Assembly (NCBI GenBank): GCA_031383555.1 | Contig: JANMZR010000037.1 | Coordinates: 1 to 14,346, forward strand | Direction: 5' to 3' | From: JANMZR01 sp031383555 | Lineage (GTDB): Bacteria > Bacteroidota > Bacteroidia > Cytophagales > Spirosomataceae | DNA length: 14,346 nt | In this document: piece after piece, positions 1 through 7,422 of the stretch | Position numbering within the stretch: the first letter of the stretch is position 1 | Layout of the letters: the number at the start of each line of letters is the position of its first letter | Notes under the pieces: generated by a model | The model's database searches: none | What the model was told of the DNA's origin: nothing | Seen by the model: the letters and a program-made list of their open reading frames with translations, nothing else | Position numbers and translations under genes: made by a program

Positions 1-3
1 GAT

Positions 4-1374
4 ATGGGAAATTTATCTACTGAAACTTTACCCTGGAATATATTCAGAAAGCTTTTATTTCGTTTCGCATTTATTTTTTTCATTCTATTTATCGTTTTAC
101 TAGACTGGTCTGTTAATCCTATTCTTTCCTATTTCTACTACGAAGGAGGACTTGCTAAATTTTTAGATGTAATCATTGCATGGGCTGGAAAGTACATATT
201 CCATGTTACGTACACTATCATATCCCCTTATGACGCACAGCATAACGATAGAACATACATCTATTTGCTATATTTCATTTTTGCAATGGTTGCGATATTG
301 GGTACAATTATCTGGAGTGCATTGGACAGGAAACGTACAAACTATGAAATGCTTTTTTATTGGCTGACTACGATTATTCGTTATTATCTGGCGTTCACGT
401 TATTCCTTTTTGCCCTAGAGAAATTTTTTAAAATGCAATTTCCTGATCTTGGGCTTTATACACTGACTGAGCCTGTTGGAAATTTGTCGCCAATGAGCTT
501 GGCCTGGGCTTTTTTTGGGTATTCTTATGGCTACAATATTTTTATGGGCATTGCTGAAAGTGCTGCATTGCTCCTGCTATTCCGCAGAACAATGACCTTT
601 GGAGCAATCCTCACTATGGTTACTCTTGCCAATGTAATGGCGGTAAATTTTAATTATGATGTACATGCTAAAATGTACCCAACGGCTTTGTTTGTAATGA
701 CTTTGACGCTGCTGATTCCTCACCTAAATAGATTGTTCAAATTTTTCTTTACTAATCAAACAACCTCACTTCCAGTTATACAAGCTCCGGTGTTTAAAAA
801 ACGGTGGATTAACATTTCAAAATCAGTACTCAAACTTTTGTTGATAGGTTACTTCATAATTTTTTCGGTTAAAGACTATATTGGGGATAAACATAGAAAG
901 GACACCAGAGAAATGAACAAAACTCAATCTGGAATATCCGGGATTTACGATGTTCACACATTTGTTATAAATAATGATACCATATCAAATGGAAACTCAC
1001 TAAGGTGGAACCAGATTGTAATGGGAGGTGCAAGGGAGAGGATTCGCTTTAAAGGTGACAGCATTGCATTTATGGATTTATCAATTGGTAAAAAAGAAAT
1101 CTTAGTGTATGGAGATAAAATCAATTTAGCTATCAAAGAGCAGGAAATTTTCAATGAGATGGGTTTAAATGAAAGTACATACATGAATATGGATTCAATT
1201 TTGGTAGCACGACAAATAAAAAACCGATTTCAGTTCGAGTTAATAGATTCCACTACGCTCTTGCTAAAAGGGAGAATTAAAAACGATTCCGTTTTCATTA
1301 CCGCCAAAAGACAATCGGCTGAAATAAAAGACTTCAGATTGATAAAAAACGGCTTTCATTGGGTAACGGAATAA
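4..1374 (+). CDS. DoxX-like polytopic membrane protein with C-terminal soluble domain
   Basis: This 456-residue protein has hydrophobic segments at roughly 17-34, 85-105, 117-137, 165-195, 198-217, 226-245 and 274-290, then a hydrophilic domain at 291-456. The membrane part has the look of long Bacteroidota DoxX-like proteins: an RYYLAF...LEKFFKMQFP stretch near 126-147, GYSYGYNIFMGIAE near 172-185, and an N-rich NVMAVNFNYDV segment at 210-220 before a K-x-YPT turn. The tail ends in NGFHWVTE, like the RGFHWINE tails of that group. The biochemical role is unknown; DoxX relatives are linked to membrane redox or stress functions, but nothing here shows that. Only three bases precede the ATG, so an upstream start outside the window cannot be excluded, although the short polar N-terminus before the first helix fits a native start. 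The next gene is 341 bp away, so it is probably not co-transcribed. Confidence 0.72.
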   Translation: MGNLSTETLPWNIFRKLLFRFAFIFFILFIVLLDWSVNPILSYFYYEGGLAKFLDVIIAWAGKYIFHVTYTIISPYDAQHNDRTYIYLLYFIFAMVAILGTIIWSALDRKRTNYEMLFYWLTTIIRYYLAFTLFLFALEKFFKMQFPDLGLYTLTEPVGNLSPMSLAWAFFGYSYGYNIFMGIAESAALLLLFRRTMTFGAILTMVTLANVMAVNFNYDVHAKMYPTALFVMTLTLLIPHLNRLFKFFFTNQTTSLPVIQAPVFKKRWINISKSVLKLLLIGYFIIFSVKDYIGDKHRKDTREMNKTQSGISGIYDVHTFVINNDTISNGNSLRWNQIVMGGARERIRFKGDSIAFMDLSIGKKEILVYGDKINLAIKEQEIFNEMGLNESTYMNMDSILVARQIKNRFQFELIDSTTLLLKGRIKNDSVFITAKRQSAEIKDFRLIKNGFHWVTE

Positions 1375-1715
1375 CTACAACAGCACTCAATAATTATACT
1401 TATACTGACATTCATTTTGAATTAATTGGTTTCATATTGCTACTCTTAAGCTCTTAAATTTTACTTTTTTAGAGCAATAAAGAAGCCGTGAAAGGGTGTA
1501 ATTCAATTGGGAATGGCTAATTAGGCCATTTCTATTGGTGATTTTTTTTATTAAAACCCGTTATTTTCATTATTTAATTGAAAAGATTTCTATTGAGTAT
1601 AAAAAAAATATATTCGCAATTTTCAAGGATATTTTGAATAAGAAATAAATACTTTTTATGTACAAATGAAGAATAAAAAAAATACTTATATTTATGAAAT
1701 ATTTAACAAACTAAA
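1375..1715. other. Gene-free AT-rich gap with weak hairpins
   Basis: No coding frame or RNA gene is recognisable in this 341-bp gap. It holds the hairpin AATGGC (1512-1517) / GCCATT (1525-1530), with a T8 run at 1542-1549 that begins 11 bases later. That distance is long for a good intrinsic terminator, so this is only a possible end for the upstream DoxX-like gene. A second pair, TATTGCT / AGCAATA, lies near 1436-1478. The last 100 bp before the GH16 gene is extremely AT-rich and should contain its promoter. TATATTTA at 1687-1694 is one base off the Bacteroidota -7 consensus (TAnnTTTG), but no TTTG-type -33 box sits at the right distance. Confidence 0.4.
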
Positions 1716-2627
1716 ATGAAAAAGACCGAAACCTCATTATTCAGAATTTTTATTTTCCTATTTTTTACTGTGGCTATTGCGGGATGTAATCTCGATGCTC
1801 CAATTGAAATAGGGCCTTCAGATAGGCAAACGGCAAATGCAAGACTAAGTGCTTTGGCAAGTGCAGGAGTTTGTGATTATGATCTGGATGAAACTACCTT
1901 AACCTCAACGGGTTGGACAAAAACATTTGATGAAAGTTTTGCTAATCTGAGCCAATGGAATACTTGGACAGGCGGGGCTTTTAATAATGAACTGCAACTG
2001 TACCAAGCTGCAAATATGCAGTTGACCACTGGCAATCTGCTCATAAATGCGGTAAAGGAGACAAAAACGGGCCCTACAACAGCTTTTGATACGACACCCA
2101 AAACCTTTAATTATACATCAGGCAGAATCGAATCTAAGTTGCTGTTTTCGGCGTCAACTACCACTCCTAAAGTGAGAATGATTTCAAGAATCAAACTGCC
2201 TGCCGGTTATGGCATTTGGCCGGCTTTCTGGAGCTATGGTGACCCTTGGCCCACCCAAGGTGAAATTGATATTTTGGAAGCAAGAGGTCAGGAACCTTTC
2301 AACTATTCTACCAACTATTTTTATGGCCGTACTCAAAATAGAAACCTTGTGAAAAATGCCTCAGCTGTGATTACCTCAAGTGTAAACTTACAGGATTGCT
2401 GGCATGTGTACGAAATGATTTGGACAAAAAGCAGCCTGACTTTCTTATTGGACGGCCAAATAGTGGATACTAAAACGGGGGGCTATGTTGGTAATTTATT
2501 TGGAAAAAAGGAAAAAATCGTTTTGAATGTTGCAGTTGGTGGTAATTTCTTTTCAAACTTAAACACGTCGCTTATTCAAACCGGCACAATGCAGGTAGAC
2601 TGGGTAAAAGTGTTTGCGTCGAATTGA
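1716..2627 (+). CDS. GH16 beta-glucanase-type lipoprotein
   Basis: This is a secreted glycoside hydrolase of family 16, a retaining enzyme group that cleaves internal beta-1,3 or beta-1,4 bonds in polysaccharides such as laminarin or mixed-linkage glucan. Residues 1-24 form a lipoprotein signal with lipobox I-A-G-C (Cys24), so the mature protein should be membrane-anchored. The catalytic motif is EIDILE at 183-188, giving Glu183 as nucleophile, Asp185 as helper and Glu188 as acid/base, in the beta-bulge spacing used by laminarinases. Other family marks are NNELQLY (90-96), GRIESK (136-141), GYGIWPAFW (164-172), WHVYEMIW (229-236) and the closing MQVDWVKVF (292-300). At 303 residues it is a single catalytic domain without an obvious carbohydrate-binding module. 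No SusC/SusD pair lies nearby, so it is not in a standard polysaccharide utilisation locus. The exact substrate cannot be read from the sequence. Confidence 0.92.
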   Translation: MKKTETSLFRIFIFLFFTVAIAGCNLDAPIEIGPSDRQTANARLSALASAGVCDYDLDETTLTSTGWTKTFDESFANLSQWNTWTGGAFNNELQLYQAANMQLTTGNLLINAVKETKTGPTTAFDTTPKTFNYTSGRIESKLLFSASTTTPKVRMISRIKLPAGYGIWPAFWSYGDPWPTQGEIDILEARGQEPFNYSTNYFYGRTQNRNLVKNASAVITSSVNLQDCWHVYEMIWTKSSLTFLLDGQIVDTKTGGYVGNLFGKKEKIVLNVAVGGNFFSNLNTSLIQTGTMQVDWVKVFASN

Positions 2628-2699
2628 TTTGGGTGATATTATTTAGGTTTCAGCTTTGCTAATATTGGTGAAGGCCAATAAATAAGCTATTACCTAGTT

Positions 2700-2756
2700 A
2701 GCCTAAACAAATAAAGTTCAGAACATCAGTCGTATTATTTTGTGATATTTTAGGCT
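2700..2756. repeat. Small inverted repeat between GH16 and hydrolase genes
   Basis: AGCCTAAA (2700-2707) is matched by TTTAGGCT (2749-2756), an 8-bp perfect inverted repeat with a 41-base loop, in the 226-bp gap between the GH16 and serine hydrolase genes. No T-run follows the right arm on the + strand. It could be chance in such AT-rich DNA or the relic of a larger structured element. Nothing else is recognisable in this gap. Confidence 0.3.
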
Positions 2757-2853
2757 TCAAAGAATTGACTTTATAACAAGATAATGAGATTATTTTAGTT
2801 AACATTTTGACTTCTCTTAATTTTTCCTCCATTAACGGCGAAAAAATATAAAA

Positions 2854-4617
2854 ATGACTACCATGAATAAGAATGTACTTTTAGTTTTCCTTTATTTCAT
2901 ATGCTTGAATTGTATTTCTTTTGGACAAAAACCTACTAAAAACATTTCTGTTAATATAATTGAGTTAAATAATAAACTTGACAGCATTTTTAATCCTTTC
3001 AACTCCAAAACCTCGCCAGGTTGTGCTATTATAGTTTTGCAAAACGGCAAACCTATTTCTAAAAAAGCATATGGAATGGCCAGTATAGAATTGCAGGTTC
3101 CCTTTTCACATCAAAGTGTTGTACGAATAGGATATTCTGAGGCGAGGGAATTTATTTCCATTGCTGCTGTATTAATGGAGAAAGATGGTATTCTTTCTTT
3201 GAATGATAAAGTCAGCAAGTATTTTCCAAAATTACCTGCTTGGTCAGAGCCTGTAACGATTTGGGATCTGCTAAATCACCGCAGTGGCTTTGTAGATGAA
3301 TGGTCAACTTTATTAATGATGCATGGCGCCATGTCAAATCGTTTTGATAAGGAACAGTTTTTACGATTGTTATATACACAATCAGAACCTGAAATTGAAC
3401 CTGGCAAAGGATTTATGTATTGTAATTCTGATTTTGGTTTATTGCGATTGATAATGGAAAAAGCGTCCGGGAAAAACCTAAGTGACTGGATAAAGCAACG
3501 AATATTCGATTCTTTGAAAATGAGTAATACAGGAATGCAAAAAAATGCACTTGATATTATTCCAAACCTTGCAACTAAATATGAAATGAACGAAACTGGA
3601 TTTGGATTCAAACATGAAAATATCCAGAAGACTTCGCCGGGCGGAAATTATTTTATCCTAACCTGTGCTGATGATCTTGCGAAATGGTCATCTGCAATTA
3701 GTGATTCACTTTCGGAGTTCAATGCGGCGTTCAATAAATTATTGCAAAATGTACGAATGATACCCGGCAAAAAGAATCACTACGTCACCGGGTATAGTAT
3801 TGATACCATCAATCAAAATGCGGTCATTATTCATGAAGGCGTGAATAATGAAAATTATCTTACCCGTATCCCTTCAAAGGGAATTGCGATTATATTATTA
3901 GGAAACCTCGGTGGTGATAGTTTTTCCGCTCAAAATAAATTGCTGCGTAATCATTTGATGGGCTTAAAAAATATGCCAACTGTCAAACCAGTTTTTGTAA
4001 AAAAGCCAATCAGCATTGCAGAAGCAGAACTAAAAAAATACGAAGGTAAATATCGCTGGCTAAACCAGGTATCATGGCAGAGTTATAATGAGCTCAGAAA
4101 TATCAGCGACTTTTACGTAGAGAATGGCAAATTGAAATCAAGATACATTGGCAATTACACTATTGAGCTTATTCCTGTTGGTAAAGATGTTTTTTATTAT
4201 GAAGAAGGCTATGGCATGCAGGTAAAATTTTCTCAGCCTCAAGGTAATGCACCAATGAGAATGACAGCAGATTTTGATGATGATTACCCAAGTTCTATAA
4301 TGGAAAAAGAAGCTAACCAATGGCAGCCATCAGCAGAAGAACTTAAAATGTTTACTGGAAAATATTATAGCAAGCACATCGATTACTATTGGAATTTTGA
4401 ATTGAGTGAGCTAGGTAAAATGGTTTTGAAAAGAGCTACAATGCCAGATGCGATTATTGAACCCGATGGCGAGAATCAGTTTCATTATATTGGCGAAAAA
4501 TATAAGGGAGCTGGGTTTGATCAATGGATACTTTTTAATAAAGATGAGCAGGGTAAAGTAGTGGGATTAACTGTTTGGTCGGCCCGTGTAATGCATCACC
4601 GGTTTGATAAGCAATAG
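2854..4617 (+). CDS. Secreted beta-lactamase-fold serine hydrolase with altered SxxK motif
   Basis: The protein belongs to the class C beta-lactamase/penicillin-binding-protein-like serine hydrolase family (Pfam Beta-lactamase). Residues 1 to about 25 are a signal peptide ending in FGQ; the ATG at 2863 (Met4) would also give a good signal peptide. The hydrolase domain spans about 36-370, with the usual DGILSLND stretch (111-118), the LLNHRSG loop (139-145), the Y-x-N motif as YCN (189-191) and the H-x-G third motif as HEG (327-329). The first motif is abnormal. Where relatives read RIGSxSKxF, this protein reads RIGYSEAREF (91-100), so the general-base lysine appears to be Arg98 and one residue is added. 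A C-terminal region (386-587) contains two LxxYxGKY-like modules (AELKKYEGKY near 391 and EELKMFTGKYY near 495), as in proteins with a DUF3471/lipocalin-like tail. The substrate is unknown, and activity is doubtful given the first motif. Confidence 0.85.
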   Translation: MTTMNKNVLLVFLYFICLNCISFGQKPTKNISVNIIELNNKLDSIFNPFNSKTSPGCAIIVLQNGKPISKKAYGMASIELQVPFSHQSVVRIGYSEAREFISIAAVLMEKDGILSLNDKVSKYFPKLPAWSEPVTIWDLLNHRSGFVDEWSTLLMMHGAMSNRFDKEQFLRLLYTQSEPEIEPGKGFMYCNSDFGLLRLIMEKASGKNLSDWIKQRIFDSLKMSNTGMQKNALDIIPNLATKYEMNETGFGFKHENIQKTSPGGNYFILTCADDLAKWSSAISDSLSEFNAAFNKLLQNVRMIPGKKNHYVTGYSIDTINQNAVIIHEGVNNENYLTRIPSKGIAIILLGNLGGDSFSAQNKLLRNHLMGLKNMPTVKPVFVKKPISIAEAELKKYEGKYRWLNQVSWQSYNELRNISDFYVENGKLKSRYIGNYTIELIPVGKDVFYYEEGYGMQVKFSQPQGNAPMRMTADFDDDYPSSIMEKEANQWQPSAEELKMFTGKYYSKHIDYYWNFELSELGKMVLKRATMPDAIIEPDGENQFHYIGEKYKGAGFDQWILFNKDEQGKVVGLTVWSARVMHHRFDKQ

Positions 4618-4625
4618 TCAACTAA

Positions 4626-4821
4626 ACGAACGCAAAATATTGCTATTGCCAATTGTGAATCTTGATATTGAAACAATCTGCAGTGATAATTCTGCCGTGC
4701 TGCTGTTCGGGTCTTGACGATTAAAGCCCAGTTTTAGTACATATTATTTATCTTTATTAAAAAGCTAGGAAGCAGTTCCGGACGAATATAAACTTCACCA
4801 TAAACGGCAATATCCGTTCGT
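4626..4821 (+). repeat. Diverged intergenic repeat, copy 1 (with imperfect terminal inverted repeat)
   Basis: This element begins 9 bases after the hydrolase stop codon. Its ends form an imperfect inverted repeat: ACGAACGCAAAATATTGC (4626-4643) against GCAATATCCGTTCGT (4807-4821). It shares at least seven short anchors, in the same order and with nearly the same spacing, with the element at 5707-5877: GAACGCA (4629), TATTG (4644), TGTG (4654), AATCT (4675), TTCGGG (4706), AGCTAGG (4763) and TTCCGnnCGAAT (4776-4787). That collinearity argues for common descent. The small hairpin AACGG / CCGTT sits inside the right end. It is probably a structured non-coding or recombination-site-like element; its identity is not known to me. 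Confidence 0.6.
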
Positions 4822-4865
4822 GCGTCAGCTTAAAAATCGAATTGTTTAATTAAATAAAACTTGCA

Positions 4866-5663
4866 ATGACAAATACAAAAGAAAACGTAGTTTGGATAAC
4901 AGGTGCTTCGTCTGGTATTGGCAAAGCTATGGCCTTTGAGTGGGCAAGATTAGGATATAAAGTAGTGCTTTCTGCCAGACGTAAAGAATTATTAGAAGAG
5001 ATAGCTATCGAAATTAAGAATTCGGGTGGTGAAGCATTAGTAGTTCCTGTTGATATTATGGAAGAAAAATCAATAGAAAATGCTGTTCAAAGTATCATAA
5101 CCACTTGGGGGCGTTTAGATGTTGCTGTGGCCAATGCCGGATTTGGTGTTTTTGGAAGTATAGATAAGTTGACTGCAAAAGATTGGGAAAGGCAATTACA
5201 AGGTAATGTCACGGGATTAGCATTGACGGTAAAATACGCCCTGCCATATTTGAAGCAAAACCAGGGGCGCATTGGTTTAGTAGGCAGTGTAGGAGCTTAT
5301 CTACCCAATCCTAATGTAGGAGCCTATGGCGCCTCAAAAGCTGCTGTAAATTCAATTGGTCTGACCTTGCAGGTTGAATTAATGGGTACCGGTGTGAGTT
5401 GTACTACCCTACATCCTGGATTTGTGGTATCGGAGATTGCCAGGATTGATAATGAAGGCATGTGGCATCCTGATCGTTCAGATCCACGTCCAGCAAATTT
5501 AATGTGGCCTACAGATAAAGCTGCGAAAGTTATGGCGAAGGCTATAATTAAGCGGAAAAGAAATTATATTTTCACAACCCACGGGAGAGTTTTTGTTTGG
5601 TTGCAAAGTTGGTTACCTGACTTGGTGAGAAAGATTGTTTCAAAAGGTCCAAAACCAGAATAA
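4866..5663 (+). CDS. SDR family NAD(P)-dependent oxidoreductase
   Basis: This is a classical short-chain dehydrogenase/reductase of 265 residues with a Rossmann fold that should use NAD(P) to oxidise or reduce an alcohol/carbonyl substrate in the cytoplasm. Visible motifs are the cofactor-binding TGASSGIG (12-19), NAG (90-92), the structural Asn114 and the catalytic Ser141, Tyr154 and Lys158 (YGASK). An arginine pair after the second strand (SARRK, 36-40) suggests NADP(H) preference. HPGFV at 183-187 is the usual turn after the sixth strand, and the tail (232-256) is hydrophobic and tryptophan-containing, which might give membrane proximity. The gene is flanked on both sides by copies of the same intergenic repeat, in direct orientation, and is not close enough to either neighbour to suggest an operon. 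The physiological substrate cannot be told. Confidence 0.93.
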   Translation: MTNTKENVVWITGASSGIGKAMAFEWARLGYKVVLSARRKELLEEIAIEIKNSGGEALVVPVDIMEEKSIENAVQSIITTWGRLDVAVANAGFGVFGSIDKLTAKDWERQLQGNVTGLALTVKYALPYLKQNQGRIGLVGSVGAYLPNPNVGAYGASKAAVNSIGLTLQVELMGTGVSCTTLHPGFVVSEIARIDNEGMWHPDRSDPRPANLMWPTDKAAKVMAKAIIKRKRNYIFTTHGRVFVWLQSWLPDLVRKIVSKGPKPE

Positions 5664-5706
5664 AAAAAGGTAAGAAATAATCTCATTTCAACCAATGAAA
5701 AAGGAA

Positions 5707-5877
5707 AGCCGAACGCACATTAGTATTGGTGCAAGTGTGGGAAGACGTTGTAATCTTCGGCTGTAGTTCGTTATCAGCAATGGTTTCGGGCAGGACATTC
5801 AATGATTTTCACACAAGCAGCAATACCTGTTCGTAGTAGCTAGGCTTATGTCTTCCGCCCGAATGAAGGGGAACCAT
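5707..5877 (+). repeat. Diverged intergenic repeat, copy 2 (long imperfect hairpin)
   Basis: This second copy begins 43 bases after the SDR stop codon. The anchors shared with the first copy are GAACGCA (5711), TATTG (5724), TGTG (5736), AATCT (5752), TTCGGG (5785), AGCTAGG (5838) and TTCCGnnCGAAT (5853-5864). Its left half can fold as AGCCGAA (5707-5713) / TTCGGCT (5756-5762), with GAAGA / TCTTC inside. Its right half forms a long bulged hairpin in which ATGGTT (5780-5785) pairs with AACCAT (5872-5877), TCGGGC with GCCCGA, and GACAT (5794-5798) with ATGTC (5848-5852). This nested, bulged architecture suggests selection on folding of RNA or single-stranded DNA. No coding potential is visible in it. 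Confidence 0.6.
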
Positions 5878-5935
5878 TTTAGAAGTTTCATTTTATTCAG
5901 ACTATTTTAGCAATATAGTAAATCAATAAATCATA

Positions 5936-6655
5936 ATGAAACTAGACCGAACTATCTTTCAAAAAAGTCATATATTTTTTGTTACTTTCTTTCTTTTAAT
6001 GTTATCAGGTTTCTGGTTGACATATTTCACAAAGATATTAGACCAAGAAAATTATCGTATGCATTTACATGGCGTAACCTTAATATTATGGTGCACGCTA
6101 TTAATATCTCAAGCATATTTAATAAGAATAAGGCGTTACTCGCTTCATAAGCAGATGGGAAAGCTATCTTATGTGATAGTCCCGCTAATTGCATTTACAA
6201 CTATTGACCTCTACAAGTATAGACTAAGTGAACTTACAATATTAGGCACAAGAGACTACTTGTTTACAGCCTCGGTTTTAATAGCTTTACTTACTTTTTT
6301 AATTTTCTATGGTATTGCTATTTATTATAAAAGCAAGCCAACAATTCATGCACGATATATGATTTGTACAGTTTTCCCAATGTTCACTGCAGTTTTCGAC
6401 CGCATAATTTTTTCATATTTCCCTTTCCTGTTACCATATTTTCCGGATATAGAGGGTCCGGTTGCTCAGCCTTTTGGGCTAACCTTAGGTGATATTAGCC
6501 TATTCGCTTTATGCATTTGGGATTGGCGTTCGCATAAACGAATAAATGTTTTTCCCATGGCTTTAATTATACACCTTATCTATCACTTTTCAGTTCTTAA
6601 TTTTTATATGTTTGAATTTTGGAAATCATTTAGCAATTGGTTCTTTAAGTTGTGA
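5936..6655 (+). CDS. Predicted polytopic membrane protein with histidine pattern
   Basis: The 239-residue product is almost entirely hydrophobic, with about seven membrane segments (near 12-31, 44-64, 76-92, 109-130, 143-167, 183-197 and 205-225). It opens the second helix with HLHG (43-46), followed by WCTLLISQAYLIR, and has another histidine after the helix (LHKQMGK, 70-76). That layout recalls bacterial membrane proteins of the DUF2306 type and related His-rich families. Histidines at 43, 45, 71, 138, 213 and 217 lie close to membrane segments and could bind heme or metal, but this is inference. No enzymatic motif is recognised and I do not assign a function. It starts 58 bases after the intergenic repeat copy and is followed by a different inverted-repeat element. 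Confidence 0.7.
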   Translation: MKLDRTIFQKSHIFFVTFFLLMLSGFWLTYFTKILDQENYRMHLHGVTLILWCTLLISQAYLIRIRRYSLHKQMGKLSYVIVPLIAFTTIDLYKYRLSELTILGTRDYLFTASVLIALLTFLIFYGIAIYYKSKPTIHARYMICTVFPMFTAVFDRIIFSYFPFLLPYFPDIEGPVAQPFGLTLGDISLFALCIWDWRSHKRINVFPMALIIHLIYHFSVLNFYMFEFWKSFSNWFFKL

Positions 6656-6688
6656 GGGAATGAAGAATTATTTAACAACAAATACAAT

Positions 6689-6833
6689 TTACGGAGCATT
6701 TCCACCTGACCTTGTACTCATTAGAGTTATAATCTAAAACCGGTTTGATGAAATTGCCCTTCACCCAACATTGGCAAATTTACTAAACATACAAAAGGTA
6801 AAAGTCAGGTGTAAGCCTTGCTAAACACCGTAA
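6689..6833. repeat. Imperfect inverted-repeat element downstream of the membrane protein gene
   Basis: Starting 33 bases after the membrane protein gene, TTACGG (6689-6694) and CACCTGAC (6703-6710) are mirrored by GTCAGGTG (6804-6811) and CCGTAA (6828-6833). The arms are separated by bulges of unequal length, giving a foldable unit of 145 bp. The right arm can alternatively fold on itself as GGTGT / ACACC (6809-6813 and 6825-6829). It does not share the TTCGGG and AGCTAGG anchors of the other two intergenic repeats, so it is a separate or far more diverged element. It ends 7 bases before the IS-end-like sequence. Confidence 0.5.
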
Positions 6834-6840
6834 GGGTAAT

Positions 6841-6893
6841 TGTAAAAAAAGTGGTACACTTTCAATCGAATCACTGGTACACTTTCATGCGAT
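6841..6893 (+). mobile_element. Possible solitary insertion sequence end (IS21-type tandem repeats)
   Basis: A 13-mer, TGGTACACTTTCA, occurs twice in direct orientation at 6852-6864 and 6875-6887, a period of 23 bp, just after TGTAAAAAAAG at 6841. Short tandem repeats of this type near a TGT terminus resemble the multiply repeated transposase-binding ends of IS21-family elements. No transposase gene (IstA/IstB) or second end is present in the window, so this would be a remnant. It abuts the truncated esterase, which suggests that an insertion followed by deletion removed the 5' part of that gene. The family assignment is by eye and uncertain. Confidence 0.4.
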
Positions 6894-7232
6894 TACTCAT
6901 CTGGTGGTCAAATAACAGCGGGTATGACGGCAGGCGGTACTATTTTATCTCACTTTCAGGCTATAGAAAAATGGGTATCAATTAATGGTTATAACAATTC
7001 ACCAATAATAACAGACTTGCCAGATATTGCAAATGATGGAACAACGATAAAACAAAGAGTTTATTCAGGTGTAACAACCGGAAGCGAAGTAGTAAGTTAT
7101 GTGATTTTAAATGGTGGACATACTTGGCCACAAGGTTACCAATACTTGCCAGAAGCCATTATTGGAAAGACAAGTCAAGACATGAATGCTTGTGAAGTTA
7201 TTTGGTCATTTTTTAAACGATTTAAAAGATAA
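6894..7232 (+). pseudogene. 5'-truncated esterase of the PHB-depolymerase/feruloyl-esterase family
   Basis: Only the C-terminal third of an alpha/beta hydrolase of the polyhydroxybutyrate-depolymerase/LpqC-like esterase family remains. Recognisable family marks are the Q-x-W-x-x-x-NG-type segment (here EKWVSINGY, about 15-23 counted from the ATG at 6924), GSEVVSYVI (53-61), the catalytic-histidine loop GGHTWPQG (64-71) and the closing ACEVIWSFFKRF (89-100). Family-like sequence (YSSGGQIT) continues in frame upstream of that ATG to about 6894, which shows that the ATG is internal and the gene is broken. The signal peptide, oxyanion hole and GxSxG nucleophile region are missing, so the fragment cannot be an active esterase. 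The break coincides with the tandem repeats that look like an IS end. The following gene starts about 190 bp later. Confidence 0.75.
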
Positions 7233-7422
7233 TAAAAATTAGCTAGCCCGAGCATTTAGGGATAAAAGCCATACAAATTGAAATAATAATAAATCAGAAC
7301 GAACAGCAAACATTTAAGTGGGTTGAACAAGGCCTTTTTTATTTATATAAAATAATCTAACTTTTTCTTTGAAATATAATATTTGTATTTTATTTTTAGT
7401 AAACAATTTAATTTTAGATAAT

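Noticed and set aside
954..1184. Short open frames on the opposite strand of larger genes (for example here, and at 3276-3611 and 13094-13405)
   Set aside because: They lie inside well-supported genes and their translations show no family signature.
1560..1715. A Bacteroidota-type promoter (TTTG, then TAnnTTTG) upstream of the GH16 gene
   Set aside because: Near matches to the -7 box exist, but none has a -33 box at the right spacing, and such AT-rich DNA gives many chance matches.
4626..6833. Calling the gap elements integron attC sites
   Set aside because: The RYYYAAC and GTTRRRY cores could not be placed at the element ends and no integrase gene is present, so only a cassette-like layout is claimed.
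6924..7232. An intact small gene starting at ATG 6924
   Set aside because: Family similarity continues in frame upstream of the ATG, and the nucleophile region of the esterase is missing, so it is a truncated gene.
7369..7422. Longer N-terminus of the DoxX protein from a TTG codon
   Set aside because: It adds a hydrophobic lead not typical of the family, and the ATG at 7423 gives the standard DoxX length and opening.
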